DNA of 49,410 nucleotides, taken from contig CAJOFK010000004.1 in the NCBI GenBank assembly GCA_905234015.1, forward strand, positions 1-49,410, written 5' to 3'. Within the stretch, counting starts at the first letter, position 1; each line of letters begins with the position of its first letter. Shown piece by piece: positions 6,989-15,026 of the stretch. Both the position numbers and the translations under genes were made by a program. The notes under the pieces are model-generated. The model did no database searches, had not been told where the DNA came from, and worked only from the letters and a program-made list of their open reading frames with translations. This DNA is from an uncultured Ruminococcus sp. GTDB lineage: Bacteria; Bacillota; Clostridia; Oscillospirales; Acutalibacteraceae.

Positions 6989-8973
6989 TGACAAAAAGGA
7001 AGGCTAATGATTATAACGACGACAGTATATCCTCATTAAGCGGCGCCGACCGTGTCCGTAAAAGACCTGCGGTTATTTTCGGCTCCGACGGTATCGAGGG
7101 CTGTCAGCATTCCGTTTTTGAAATTCTCTCGAACTCAATCGACGAGGCGAGGGAGGGCTACGGCAGAAAAATTCAGGTAACGAGATATTCCGACGGCTCC
7201 TACGAGGTAGAGGACCACGGCCGCGGAATCCCCGTAGGCTATAATAAAAACGAGGATAGGATGAACTGGGAGCTTCTCTTCTGCGAGATGTACGCCGGCG
7301 GTAAGTATAATAATAACGACGGCGAAAACTACGAGTTCTCCCTCGGACTTAACGGTCTCGGACTGTGCTCAACTCAGTACGCCTCCGAGTATATGGACGT
7401 TGAAATTAAGCGCGACGGCTATAAATACTCGCTCCATTTCGAGCACGGCGAGAATATCGGCGGTCTTAAAAAGGAAGAATATCCCCGCCGTGATACGGGT
7501 ACAAGAATTCACTGGAAGCCCGATATCGACGTATTTACCGATATCGATGTAAGCGCCGAGTATTTCCTTGATATTATGAAGCGTCAGGCTATCGTAAACG
7601 CCGGCGTTGAGTTCGTTTTCCGCAACCAGAACGGAAGAAGCTTTGATACTACTGCCTTTAACTACGTTAACGGTATTGAGGACCACGTTAAGGAAATCGT
7701 AGGCGAGGAGGGCTTAACCGGAGTTCAGTACTGGGAAACCGAGAAAAAGGTCCGCGACAGAGCCGATAAGCCTGAGTATAAGTGCAAAATCTGCGTTTCC
7801 TGCGCGTTTTCAAATAAGATTGCTTTAACCGAGTATTATCATAACTCAAGCTGGCTTGAGTACGGCGGAGCGCCCGAGAAGGCTGTTAAAAACGCTTTCG
7901 TTTATATGATAGACTCGTACCTTAAAAAGAATAACAAGTACAATAAAACCGAGTCGAAGATTAATTTCGCGGATGTTCAGGACTGCCTTGTGCTCTGCAT
8001 TTCCTCATTTTCAAGCGTAACCTCCTACGAAAACCAGACAAAAAAGGCGATTACCAATAAGGGTATTCAGGAGGCTATGACCGAGTTCCTGCGCCACAGC
8101 TTAGAGGTCTATTTTATTGAGAATCCGTTTGAAGCCGAGAAAATCGCAAATCAGGTGCTTATCAACAAGCGAAGCCGTGAGGACGCTGAAAAGACACGTC
8201 TTAATATTAAAAAGAAGCTCACCGGTAATATTGATATCACTAACAGAATCAATAAATTCGTTGACTGCCGCAGCAAGGACGTCAACGAGCGCGAGGTCTT
8301 TATAGTTGAGGGTGACTCGGCTCTCGGCGCCTGTAAGCAGGCGAGAGATCCGGATTTCCAGGCGATTATTCCGCTTCGGGGTAAAATCCTCAACTGCCTA
8401 AAGGCTGATTACGATAAGATTTTTAAGAGCGATATTATTACCGATTTGCTTAAGGTTTTAGGCTGCGGAGTTGAGGTTAAGGCTAAGGCTAATAAAAACC
8501 TCTCAAACTTCGACCTTAATAACCTCAGGTGGAATAAGGTTATTATCTGTACCGACGCCGACGTCGACGGCTTCCATATCCGAACCCTCGTGCTTACAAT
8601 GCTCTACAGGCTTACGCCTACGCTTATTAAGGAGGGAAAGGTATATATCGCCGAATCTCCGCTTTACGAGATTACCGCTAAAGATAAGGTTTATTTCGCC
8701 TATGACGAGGTTGAAAAGGACAGGTACTTAAAGGAAATCGGCGAAGCTAAATATACGATTCAGCGCAGTAAGGGACTCGGTGAAAACGAGCCCGAGATGA
8801 TGAGCTTAACAACTATGAATCCGGCTACGCGCCGTCTTATCAGGGTTATGCCCGATTCTATTGAGCAGACTGCCGCTATATTCGATACGCTTCTCGGGGA
8901 TAACCTTCAGGGAAGAAAAGATTTTATTGTTGACCACGGAGCTGAGTATATCGACCAGCTCGACGTAAGCTAA
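6988..8973 (+). CDS. Type II topoisomerase ATPase subunit (ParE/GyrB-like)
   Basis: GTG start overlaps the last base of the uvrB stop (TAGTG), seven bases after GAGGTG. The N-terminal GHKL ATPase shows the N-box NSIDEA, the G1 box DHGRGIP and a glycine-rich lid GLNGLGL. The TOPRIM domain has EGDSA (E441-G442-D443) and the metal site DADVDG (523-528), followed by the C-terminal GyrB/ParE tail including KGLGE. With the next gene it forms the A2B2 enzyme that passes one duplex through another using ATP. The sequence is divergent from standard GyrB around the TOPRIM (ALGACKQ where AGGSAKQ is usual), so it is probably a topoisomerase IV-like or second type II enzyme, with canonical gyrase encoded elsewhere. 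Confidence 0.9.
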   Translation: MTKRKANDYNDDSISSLSGADRVRKRPAVIFGSDGIEGCQHSVFEILSNSIDEAREGYGRKIQVTRYSDGSYEVEDHGRGIPVGYNKNEDRMNWELLFCEMYAGGKYNNNDGENYEFSLGLNGLGLCSTQYASEYMDVEIKRDGYKYSLHFEHGENIGGLKKEEYPRRDTGTRIHWKPDIDVFTDIDVSAEYFLDIMKRQAIVNAGVEFVFRNQNGRSFDTTAFNYVNGIEDHVKEIVGEEGLTGVQYWETEKKVRDRADKPEYKCKICVSCAFSNKIALTEYYHNSSWLEYGGAPEKAVKNAFVYMIDSYLKKNNKYNKTESKINFADVQDCLVLCISSFSSVTSYENQTKKAITNKGIQEAMTEFLRHSLEVYFIENPFEAEKIANQVLINKRSREDAEKTRLNIKKKLTGNIDITNRINKFVDCRSKDVNEREVFIVEGDSALGACKQARDPDFQAIIPLRGKILNCLKADYDKIFKSDIITDLLKVLGCGVEVKAKANKNLSNFDLNNLRWNKVIICTDADVDGFHIRTLVLTMLYRLTPTLIKEGKVYIAESPLYEITAKDKVYFAYDEVEKDRYLKEIGEAKYTIQRSKGLGENEPEMMSLTTMNPATRRLIRVMPDSIEQTAAIFDTLLGDNLQGRKDFIVDHGAEYIDQLDVS

Positions 8974-8989
8974 ATCGGAAGGTGATTAT

Positions 8990-11227
8990 TTGGCACGGAA
9001 AAAGAAACCTGCTAAAAAGGTGAATACAGCCGCGGTTAACGGCGTTATTGAGGGCGCCGGAGAGGTCGCCGAGCAGCATATCGTTTCCTCAATTCAGGAG
9101 AATTTTATGCCCTACGCGATGAGCCTTATTCTCTCGCGCGCGATTCCCGAGATTGACGGCTTTAAGCCCTCGCACAGAAAGCTCCTTTACACTATGTATA
9201 ATATGGGGCTTTTAAAGGGCGCCCGTACTAAATCCGCGAATATCGTCGGCGCTACAATGAAGCTCAACCCTCACGGCGACGCCGCGATTTATGATACAAT
9301 GGTGCGTATGTCAAGAGGGTACGAGGCGCTTTTGCACCCGTATATCGACTCTAAGGGCAACTTCGGTAAGTTCTACAGCCGCGATATGGCGTGGGCTGCT
9401 TCGAGATATACCGAGGCTAAGCTCGACAGGCTTTGCGCCGAGCTGTTTAAGGATATTGATAAGGATACCGTAGACTTCGTTGATAACTACGACAATACTA
9501 TGAAGGAGCCGACGCTGCTTCCGGCGACGTTCCCCTCGGTACTTATAAACTCAAATACAGGTATCGCCGTAGGTATGGCGTCTAATATCTGCTCGTTCAA
9601 TCTTCGCGAGGTGTGCGAGACTACCGCCGCGCTTATCCGCGACCCCGACCACGACGTTATGAGCACAATGCCCGCTCCCGATTTCCCCGGCGGCGAGTAT
9701 ATCGTCTATGACGAAGAGGTTATGAAGCGCGTTTATGAGACCGGACGCGGAAGCATTAAGCTGCGTTCAAAGTATACCTACGATAAAAAGGCTAATTGCA
9801 TTGATATCCTGAGTATTCCGTATTCAACAAACTGCGAGTCGATTATCGATAAGGTTATCGACCTCGTTAAAAACGGAAAGCTTAAGGAAATTTCCGATAT
9901 CCGTGATGAAACCGGACTTGACGGTCTTAAAATTACAATCGACTTAAAGCGCGGAGTTGACCCCGATAAACTGATGAGAAGGCTTTATAAGCTGACTCCG
10001 CTCGAGGACAGCTACGCCTGCAACTTTAACGTGCTTATCGGCGGAACTCCGATGGTGCTCGGCGTTAAGGATTTGCTCGAGGAATGGATTGCGTTCAGAA
10101 TCGAGTGCGTAAGGCGCAGAACCTACTTTGACCTCAATAAAAAGAAGGACAGGCTCCATCTTTTAAAGGGACTTGAAAAAATCCTGCTCGATATTGATAA
10201 GGCGATTAAAATCGTACGCGAGACCGACGAGGAAGCCGAGGTTGTTCCTAACCTTATGATAGGCTTCGGAATCGACGAAATCCAGGCCGAGTATGTTGCC
10301 GAGATTAAGCTTCGTCATTTAAACCGCGAGTATATTTTAAAGCGCACTAAGGATATTGAGGAGCTTATCAAGTCAATCGAGGAGCTCGAGGCGATACTTA
10401 AAAGCAAAGCGAGAGTCAAGACGATTATCGTTAAGGAGCTTAAAGAGGTTGCCGATAAATACGGCGAGGAAAGAAAATCCGAGATTATCTATAATGATGA
10501 AACGGATGACGACGTCGAGATTGAGGAAATCCCCGATTATCCCGTACATCTTTTCTTTACGAAGGAAGGCTATTTCAAGAAGATTACGCCTAAATCCCTG
10601 CGTATGAGCTCCGAGCATAAGCTTAAAGAGGGCGACGAAATTTCGGAGAGTATCGAGTTCTCGAATAACTGCGACCTTCTTTTCTTTACTAATATGTGCC
10701 AGTGCTATAAGGCTAAGGCGTATGAGTTTGAGGATACAAAGGCGAGTGTGCTGGGCGATTATATCCCTGCTAAGCTCGGAATGGATGAGGGAGAGCTCGC
10801 GATAAAAATGGTTGCCACTAAGGACTATAAGGGCTTTTTGCTTTTCTGCTTTGAGAACGGTAAAATCGCCAAGGTTCCGCTCGAGAGCTACGCGACAAAA
10901 ACAAACCGCAAAAAGCTTACTAAAGCGTACTGCGATAAGTTCCCGATTTCGGATATAGCGTTCTCCAAGGAGGATAAGGAGTTCGTAATTACCGCTTCAT
11001 CGGGAAGAATGCTGCTGCTTCATACGGGAGTTTTAAATCTTAAAACCTCGAGAGCTACTCAGGGCGTAGCCGTAATGCGCCTTAAAAAAGGCCACAGGCT
11101 GTTTAAGATAGAGGAGTATACCGAGGGACGGTTCAGCAAGCCCTCGCGCTACAGAACCAAAAACCTGCCCGCGCTGGGCGCGCTTCCGTCGCCCGACGAT
11201 AACAGCGTACAGCTCAGCCTCGTATAG
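8990..11227 (+). CDS. Type II topoisomerase cleavage subunit (ParC/GyrA-like)
   Basis: The start is TTG, chosen because GGAAGGTG lies five bases upstream and the Lys-rich N-terminus leads directly into the DNA-cleavage domain. The catalytic tyrosine is Y140 in SRYTEAKL; the breakage-reunion domain, coiled coil (about 370-490) and a C-terminal beta-propeller-like region follow. The quinolone-determining segment reads PHGDAAIYD, with Ala98 where sensitive GyrA/ParC enzymes usually have serine and Asp102 retained. No GyrA-box QRRGGKG is visible, which favours a topoisomerase IV-type decatenase. It is paired with the preceding gene, 16 bases away. The 745-residue length suits ParC. Confidence 0.9.
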   Translation: MARKKKPAKKVNTAAVNGVIEGAGEVAEQHIVSSIQENFMPYAMSLILSRAIPEIDGFKPSHRKLLYTMYNMGLLKGARTKSANIVGATMKLNPHGDAAIYDTMVRMSRGYEALLHPYIDSKGNFGKFYSRDMAWAASRYTEAKLDRLCAELFKDIDKDTVDFVDNYDNTMKEPTLLPATFPSVLINSNTGIAVGMASNICSFNLREVCETTAALIRDPDHDVMSTMPAPDFPGGEYIVYDEEVMKRVYETGRGSIKLRSKYTYDKKANCIDILSIPYSTNCESIIDKVIDLVKNGKLKEISDIRDETGLDGLKITIDLKRGVDPDKLMRRLYKLTPLEDSYACNFNVLIGGTPMVLGVKDLLEEWIAFRIECVRRRTYFDLNKKKDRLHLLKGLEKILLDIDKAIKIVRETDEEAEVVPNLMIGFGIDEIQAEYVAEIKLRHLNREYILKRTKDIEELIKSIEELEAILKSKARVKTIIVKELKEVADKYGEERKSEIIYNDETDDDVEIEEIPDYPVHLFFTKEGYFKKITPKSLRMSSEHKLKEGDEISESIEFSNNCDLLFFTNMCQCYKAKAYEFEDTKASVLGDYIPAKLGMDEGELAIKMVATKDYKGFLLFCFENGKIAKVPLESYATKTNRKKLTKAYCDKFPISDIAFSKEDKEFVITASSGRMLLLHTGVLNLKTSRATQGVAVMRLKKGHRLFKIEEYTEGRFSKPSRYRTKNLPALGALPSPDDNSVQLSLV

Positions 11228-11289
11228 ATTTTCCGCGGCAATATCAGGAAAATAAAGTTAAAATATCTTAAAAATTCCTTAAAAAAGTC

Positions 11290-11318
11290 TTGCAAAATAA
11301 TATTTCTTATGTTATTAT
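11290..11318 (+). promoter_or_regulatory. secG: Probable secG promoter
   Basis: -35 box TTGCAA (11290-11295), 17-bp spacer, -10 box TATTAT (11313-11318), about 55 bases upstream of secG, in an AT-rich gap after the topoisomerase operon. No terminator was seen at the end of that operon. Confidence 0.6.
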
Positions 11319-11373
11319 TATAAGGCTAACGAAAAAATGACTTAAATTATCTTAATCGAAAGGATTGTTATAA

Positions 11374-11619
11374 ATGGGAATCTGGGAAATTATTTTAGGC
11401 GCAGTGCTTATTATTATGTCAATTGCGATTATCATCGTTATCATTCTTCAGGAAGGTAACCAGCAGGGCGTCGGCGTTGTAACCGGCGGTGCCGATACAT
11501 TCTTCTCTAAGAACAAGGCTCGTTCAATTGACGCTTTCTTATCACGCTGGACTAAGGTATTCGCAGGCATATTTGTATTAGCCGTACTCGGACTTAATAT
11601 CCTCGCTTACTTTACCTGA
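11374..11619 (+). CDS. secG: Preprotein translocase subunit SecG
   Basis: An 81-residue membrane protein with the two-helix SecG topology: a first transmembrane segment (about 5-25), the conserved QEGNQQGVG-like loop with GGADTFFSKNKARSIDAFLSR (cytoplasmic; typically GGAxxxFGK), and a second segment (about 58-78). SecG sits beside SecYE and aids SecA-driven export. It is monocistronic with its own promoter and a strong terminator. The ribosome site AAAGGA is about ten bases upstream of the ATG. Confidence 0.93.
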   Translation: MGIWEIILGAVLIIMSIAIIIVIILQEGNQQGVGVVTGGADTFFSKNKARSIDAFLSRWTKVFAGIFVLAVLGLNILAYFT

Positions 11620-11652
11620 TAGTTCTAAAAATTTAAATTAACGCATAATTAT

Positions 11653-11684
11653 AGACCGTAGGACAACCTACGGTCTGTTTTTTT
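11653..11684 (+). terminator. secG: Intrinsic terminator after secG
   Basis: Perfect 10-bp stem AGACCGTAGG / CCTACGGTCT with ACAA loop, followed by a G and seven T residues. Confidence 0.93.
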
Positions 11685-11811
11685 ACTTTATAAGAAACTG
11701 CGTTCCTTATAAAGTAAAAAATATTTTATATTTCCCGCTCAGTTGCGCCCTGCGTGCGCACGAGCGATGGATATACGAAAGCTCCGCACTTAGGTGCGCA
11801 CGCTTTCTTGT
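11683..11811. repeat. Structured intergenic repeat, copy A
   Basis: Starts with a perfect 12-bp inverted repeat TTACTTTATAAG (11683-11694) / CTTATAAAGTAA (11706-11717). An AT-rich link is followed by a first hairpin with CGCTC...GAGCG outer and GCGC/GCGC inner arms. A second hairpin has GAAAGC (11777-11782) paired with GCTTTC (11802-11807) and GCAC/GTGC inside. The same layout recurs at 14200-14380 and 32603-32900. It begins in the T-run of the secG terminator. Confidence 0.8.
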
Positions 11812-11840
11812 AATGAACAAATAAGAAACGAAGTGGTTAA

Positions 11841-12107
11841 ATGAAGATGATATACATACCGATTGCGCTCGGAGCAGCTTTTATAGTGTTCGCGGTTATC
11901 CACAAAATCTCGCGTTATAAAAAGCCTTTAAAGCGCGCGGTTTTATCGGTGCTGTCGGGGATAGGAACGCTGATTTTAGTTGATATTCTAAGCGTATTTA
12001 CGCTCGTATACATACCCGTAAGCGTACTGAGTATAATAATCTCAGGGATTCTCGGAATCCCCGGGGTTACGGCTATGCTGTGCTATAATCTTATTTTCAG
12101 CGGTTAA
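11841..12107 (+). CDS. BofA-like small membrane protein
   Basis: An 88-residue protein of hydrophobic segments with a short basic loop (HKISRYKKPLKR). The C-terminal part, with the motif GILGIPGVT near the end, resembles the pro-sigma-K processing inhibitor BofA family, in which an LGIPGV motif closes the protein. In spore formers BofA holds the SpoIVFB protease inactive, but homologues also occur in species not known to sporulate. The gene sits directly after repeat copy A, with no clear ribosome site, and its 3' end overlaps the convergent DUF4364 gene by 11 bases. The family call is moderate; no sporulation genes are nearby to support it. Confidence 0.55.
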   Translation: MKMIYIPIALGAAFIVFAVIHKISRYKKPLKRAVLSVLSGIGTLILVDILSVFTLVYIPVSVLSIIISGILGIPGVTAMLCYNLIFSG

Positions 12108-12687
12108 TCTCGCTCAGGCACTCCTTCACGATTTCCTTATTGCGGGTAATTGTTCCCATAATTACCTTGTAAAGCAGTTCGGGATTTTTATGGAAATTCT
12201 TCTTTATAATCTTAGCCTGCTGTTTATCGGGAGCGTAAATGTCTACTGCGAGAAGGTCTACGTCTCCGCCCGAGATACGGCAGTTGACGTTATAGCCCCT
12301 GTCGACCTTCGTGATGGTTACGACGTTTTCCTTTTCGATACGCTTCTGCTCTAAAAGCTCAAGCGCGCAGGTATACGCCTTTTCCTTGACGGTAACGGGC
12401 AGGGTGTTTTCAAGCTGATTTGCTACCATAATGCCGTTTTCGGTAAGCTCGTAGAGCGTTGTGCTGCCCTCTGTAAGCTTTAAATTGTTGTGAGAAATCA
12501 AGTCGTCAAAGCAGGCGCTCGTCTCAAAATAATTAGCGAGCCCCTTTTTCTGAATAGCCTCAACGATCGTGGATTTATCGAGCGGCTTATTGATTGAGCT
12601 GAATAAATAGCAGATTAAGGTTCTTATTTCGTTTTTTGAACGCACTCCGCCGTAGTTAATTCCTTCGTCAAAAGTATCAAATGCCAT
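12097..12687 (-). CDS. DUF4364 family protein
   Basis: A 196-residue soluble protein matching the Clostridia-specific DUF4364 family: N-terminal helical region with KNEIRTLICYLFSSI, a winged-helix-like segment with STTLYELTENGIMVANQLE, then a mixed alpha/beta C-terminal half. The wing-like part suggests DNA binding or regulation but no target is known. An AAGGAAGGTGAG ribosome site precedes the ATG. The gene diverges from nfeD across 115 bases and overlaps the BofA-like gene at its 3' end, so antisense transcription there is likely unless termination is internal. Confidence 0.8.
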   Translation of the reverse strand: MAFDTFDEGINYGGVRSKNEIRTLICYLFSSINKPLDKSTIVEAIQKKGLANYFETSACFDDLISHNNLKLTEGSTTLYELTENGIMVANQLENTLPVTVKEKAYTCALELLEQKRIEKENVVTITKVDRGYNVNCRISGGDVDLLAVDIYAPDKQQAKIIKKNFHKNPELLYKVIMGTITRNKEIVKECLSEINR

Positions 12688-12748
12688 ATTCTCACCTTCC
12701 TTTAGAATTATTCTATCACATTTTACAAAAAATGTATAGTATTTTTTA

Positions 12749-12777
12749 TTGACTTGTTTATGTGAAAATGATAATAT
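12749..12777 (+). promoter_or_regulatory. Promoter of the nfeD-stomatin operon
   Basis: -35 box TTGACT (12749-12754) with a -10 at TAATAT (12772-12777, 17-bp spacer) or, alternatively, GATAAT (12770-12775, 15-bp spacer). It lies about 25 bases before the nfeD start. Confidence 0.6.
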
Positions 12778-12802
12778 ATGAGTCGGAAGGAAGTGTGGAA
12801 AA

Positions 12803-13237
12803 ATGGAGAATTATATGCTTTTTGTATGGATTATTTTCGCTGTATTTATGCTGATTTGCGAAGCGCTTACGACTCAGCTTGTGTCTATCTGGTTCGTACT
12901 TGGCGGAGCCGCCGCTGCCGTGACCTGTATATTTACCGATAATATTCTTATCCAGTCAATCGTTTTTATTCTCGTATCGCTTATCGCGTTAATCGCGACG
13001 AGACCGTTCGTTAAAAAGTTCAACGCTAAAAAGAAGGAGCCTACTAACTCCGACCGTCTTATCGGGCGCCTCGGAATAGTCACCGTAGATATAATTAATC
13101 TTAAAGGTGAGGGGCAGGTTAACGTTGACGGTAAAATCTGGAGCGCTAAAAGCGCCGACGAGCGCGAGATTAAATCCGGCGCCAACGTGAGAGTAAGCTC
13201 AATCGAGGGCGTTAAGCTCGTTGTAGAGGTTATATAA
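12803..13237 (+). CDS. NfeD-like membrane protein
   Basis: 144 residues: an N-terminal membrane part of two to three helices (about 3-70, including the IWFVLGGAAAAV segment) and a C-terminal OB-fold domain (about 82-143, RLIGRLGIVTVD to SIEGVKLVVEVI). This is the short NfeD type that is commonly paired with a stomatin/SPFH gene, and here the SPFH gene follows after ten bases. The pair is thought to organise membrane microdomains. The ribosome site GGAAGGAAGTG is a few bases upstream of the ATG. Confidence 0.88.
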   Translation: MENYMLFVWIIFAVFMLICEALTTQLVSIWFVLGGAAAAVTCIFTDNILIQSIVFILVSLIALIATRPFVKKFNAKKKEPTNSDRLIGRLGIVTVDIINLKGEGQVNVDGKIWSAKSADEREIKSGANVRVSSIEGVKLVVEVI

Positions 13238-13247
13238 GGAGGAAATT

Positions 13248-14159
13248 ATGCAGTTTTATTTACCCGCGCTGATATTACCCGCGATTATAATACTCATTGT
13301 TTTAATTATATTGGTAAGATGTATAAAAATTGTTCCGCAGGCTCACGCTTTCGTAATCGAGCGCCTCGGAGCGTATAACACTACCTGGGGTACGGGACTT
13401 CATCTTAAAGTACCCTTTATCGACCGTATCTCGAGGAAGGTTTCCCTTAAAGAGCAGGTTGTGGATTTTCCGCCTCAGCCCGTTATCACGAGGGATAACG
13501 TTACCATGCAGATTGATACCGTAGTGTATTTTGAGATTACCGACCCTAAGCTCTATTCCTACGGAGTTGAAAATCCCTTAGCGGCTATTGAGAACCTTAC
13601 GGCTACAACCCTGCGTAATATTATCGGCGACTTAGAGCTCGATTCAACGCTCACCTCGCGCGATACTATCAACGATAAAATCCGTATTATCCTTGACGAG
13701 GCTACCGACGCGTGGGGTATCAAGGTTATCCGCGTTGAGCTTAAAAACATCCTTCCTCCGCGTGAGATTCAGGAGGCTATGGAGAAGCAGATGAAGGCTG
13801 AGCGCGAAAGACGCGCCCGTATTCTTGACGCCGAGGGTGAAAAGAGAAGCCAGATTCTCGTAGCGGAAGGTATGAAGGAAAGCGCTATCCTTAAGGCTGA
13901 CGCCGTTAAGGAGCAGAAAATCAGGGAAGCCAGCGGTGAAGCCGAGGCTATCTTAGCGGTTCAGAAGGCTAACGCCGACGCTATAAAAATGCTCAACGAA
14001 GCTATGCCCTCGGACGGCGTAATTGCGCTTAAAAGTCTTGAGGCGTTCGCTAAAGCCGCCGACGGAAAGGCTACTAAAATCATCATTCCCTCCGATATTC
14101 AGAATATGGCGGGATATGTTACTTCTCTTAAGGAATTATGGGATAATAAGCCCGAATAA
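13248..14159 (+). CDS. SPFH/band 7 (stomatin-like) protein
   Basis: 303 residues: one N-terminal transmembrane helix (about 5-25), an SPFH domain (about 28-190) starting VPQAHAFVIERLGAYNTTW, and a long Glu/Ala/Lys-rich coiled coil (about 180-260) including AERERRARILDAEGEKRSQI. The C-terminal tail is short. These features match the stomatin/QmcA family of oligomeric membrane-ring scaffolds. It has an AGGAGG ribosome site and forms an operon with NfeD, ended by the terminator at 14167-14197. Confidence 0.93.
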   Translation: MQFYLPALILPAIIILIVLIILVRCIKIVPQAHAFVIERLGAYNTTWGTGLHLKVPFIDRISRKVSLKEQVVDFPPQPVITRDNVTMQIDTVVYFEITDPKLYSYGVENPLAAIENLTATTLRNIIGDLELDSTLTSRDTINDKIRIILDEATDAWGIKVIRVELKNILPPREIQEAMEKQMKAERERRARILDAEGEKRSQILVAEGMKESAILKADAVKEQKIREASGEAEAILAVQKANADAIKMLNEAMPSDGVIALKSLEAFAKAADGKATKIIIPSDIQNMAGYVTSLKELWDNKPE

Positions 14160-14166
14160 TTACTGT

Positions 14167-14197
14167 GAAACCGACTTTCAAAAAGTCGGTTTCTTTG
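14167..14197 (+). terminator. Intrinsic terminator after stomatin gene
   Basis: Perfect 12-bp stem GAAACCGACTTT / AAAGTCGGTTTC with a 3-base loop, then a short T-containing tail. It is read from seven bases after the stop. Confidence 0.85.
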
Positions 14198-14199
14198 CA

Positions 14200-14380
14200 C
14201 TATAGGGTTATTATTCAAAACTATTAGTAAAATCTAAGTTAAGAAATCATACATTAAAAATCATTTTAACTGACTCCTATAGGGCAAAAAAGATTTGTAT
14301 TGCCTGCTCAGCAGCACGCTTTGCGTGCTCGAGCAATGGCTAATCGAAAGCTAACGCGCTGAAAGCGCTCGCTTTCTTTG
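14200..14380. repeat. Structured intergenic repeat, copy B
   Basis: Opens with CTATAGG (14200-14206), whose inverted partner CCTATAG is at 14276-14282, with about 70 AT-rich bases between. A hairpin with arms GCACGC/GCGTGC inside GCTC/GAGC follows. A second hairpin has GAAAGC (14346-14351) paired with GCTTTC (14371-14376) and inner arms GCGCT/AGCGC. Layout matches copies A and C, and the inner stem differs in a base-pair-preserving way. It fills most of the gap between the stomatin terminator and the purine promoter. Confidence 0.75.
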
Positions 14381-14460
14381 TTTAACATCTACAAAAATCT
14401 TCCGTTATTTTTTGTTATATCAACCTATGTAATGAAATATTTAAATTGGCTGTCACTCTA

Positions 14461-14489
14461 TTGAATAAATAGTATTTTTTTAGTATAAT
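14461..14489 (+). promoter_or_regulatory. purE: Purine operon promoter
   Basis: -35 box TTGAAT (14461-14466), 17-bp spacer and perfect TATAAT (14484-14489), about 40 bases before the purE ATG. The untranslated leader is about 30 bases, too short for a purine riboswitch. No clear PurR-type box was seen. Confidence 0.75.
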
Positions 14490-14528
14490 ATAGATGTATT
14501 TTTAATCACTCGGAGAGGAGATTTCCTT

Positions 14529-15026
14529 ATGAAAAAAGTTGCAGTAATTATGGGCTCGGACAGCGATTTTAAAGTTGTTCAGAAAGCCGTTTTAAAGTTA
14601 AAGGAATTCGGCGTACCCTATGAGGTCAGAGTTATGAGCGCTCACCGTACTCCCGACAAGGCTGCGGAGTTTTCAAAGAACGCTAAAGCTGAGGGCTTCG
14701 GCGTAATTATCGCCGCCGCAGGTATGGCTGCTCACTTAGGAGGAGTTTTAGCCGCTCACACAACGCTTCCGGTTATCGGTATTCCGATTAAGTCCGCCGC
14801 GTTCGACGGTATGGACGCGCTTCTGGCTACCGTGATGATGCCGCCCGGAATTCCCGTTGCTACCGTCGGAGTTGACGGCGCCGCTAACGCCGCTATCCTT
14901 GCGGTTGAAATGCTCGCTTTATCCGATGAAAGCTTAAGCGAGAAGCTTGTGAAGATGAAGGAAGATATGGCGCAGGGCGTCGCTGAAAAGGATGAAGACA
15001 TCATCAGAAAGGTTTCCGAGCTTTGA
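14529..15026 (+). CDS. purE: N5-carboxyaminoimidazole ribonucleotide mutase (class I PurE)
   Basis: 165 residues with the class I PurE landmarks: MGSDSD near the start, SAHRTP at about 38-43, and the glycine/alanine-rich core AAAGMAAHLGGVLAAHT. It moves the carboxyl group of N5-CAIR to give CAIR. Class I enzymes need PurK to make N5-CAIR; no purK lies in this operon. It is the first gene of the purine cluster, with a GGAGAGGAG ribosome site. Its stop overlaps the purF start by four bases. Confidence 0.97.
   Translation: MKKVAVIMGSDSDFKVVQKAVLKLKEFGVPYEVRVMSAHRTPDKAAEFSKNAKAEGFGVIIAAAGMAAHLGGVLAAHTTLPVIGIPIKSAAFDGMDALLATVMMPPGIPVATVGVDGAANAAILAVEMLALSDESLSEKLVKMKEDMAQGVAEKDEDIIRKVSEL

Noticed and set aside
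14490..14528. Possible purine riboswitch upstream of purE
   Set aside because: The leader between the -10 box and the ATG is only about 40 bases and lacks the aptamer hairpins.
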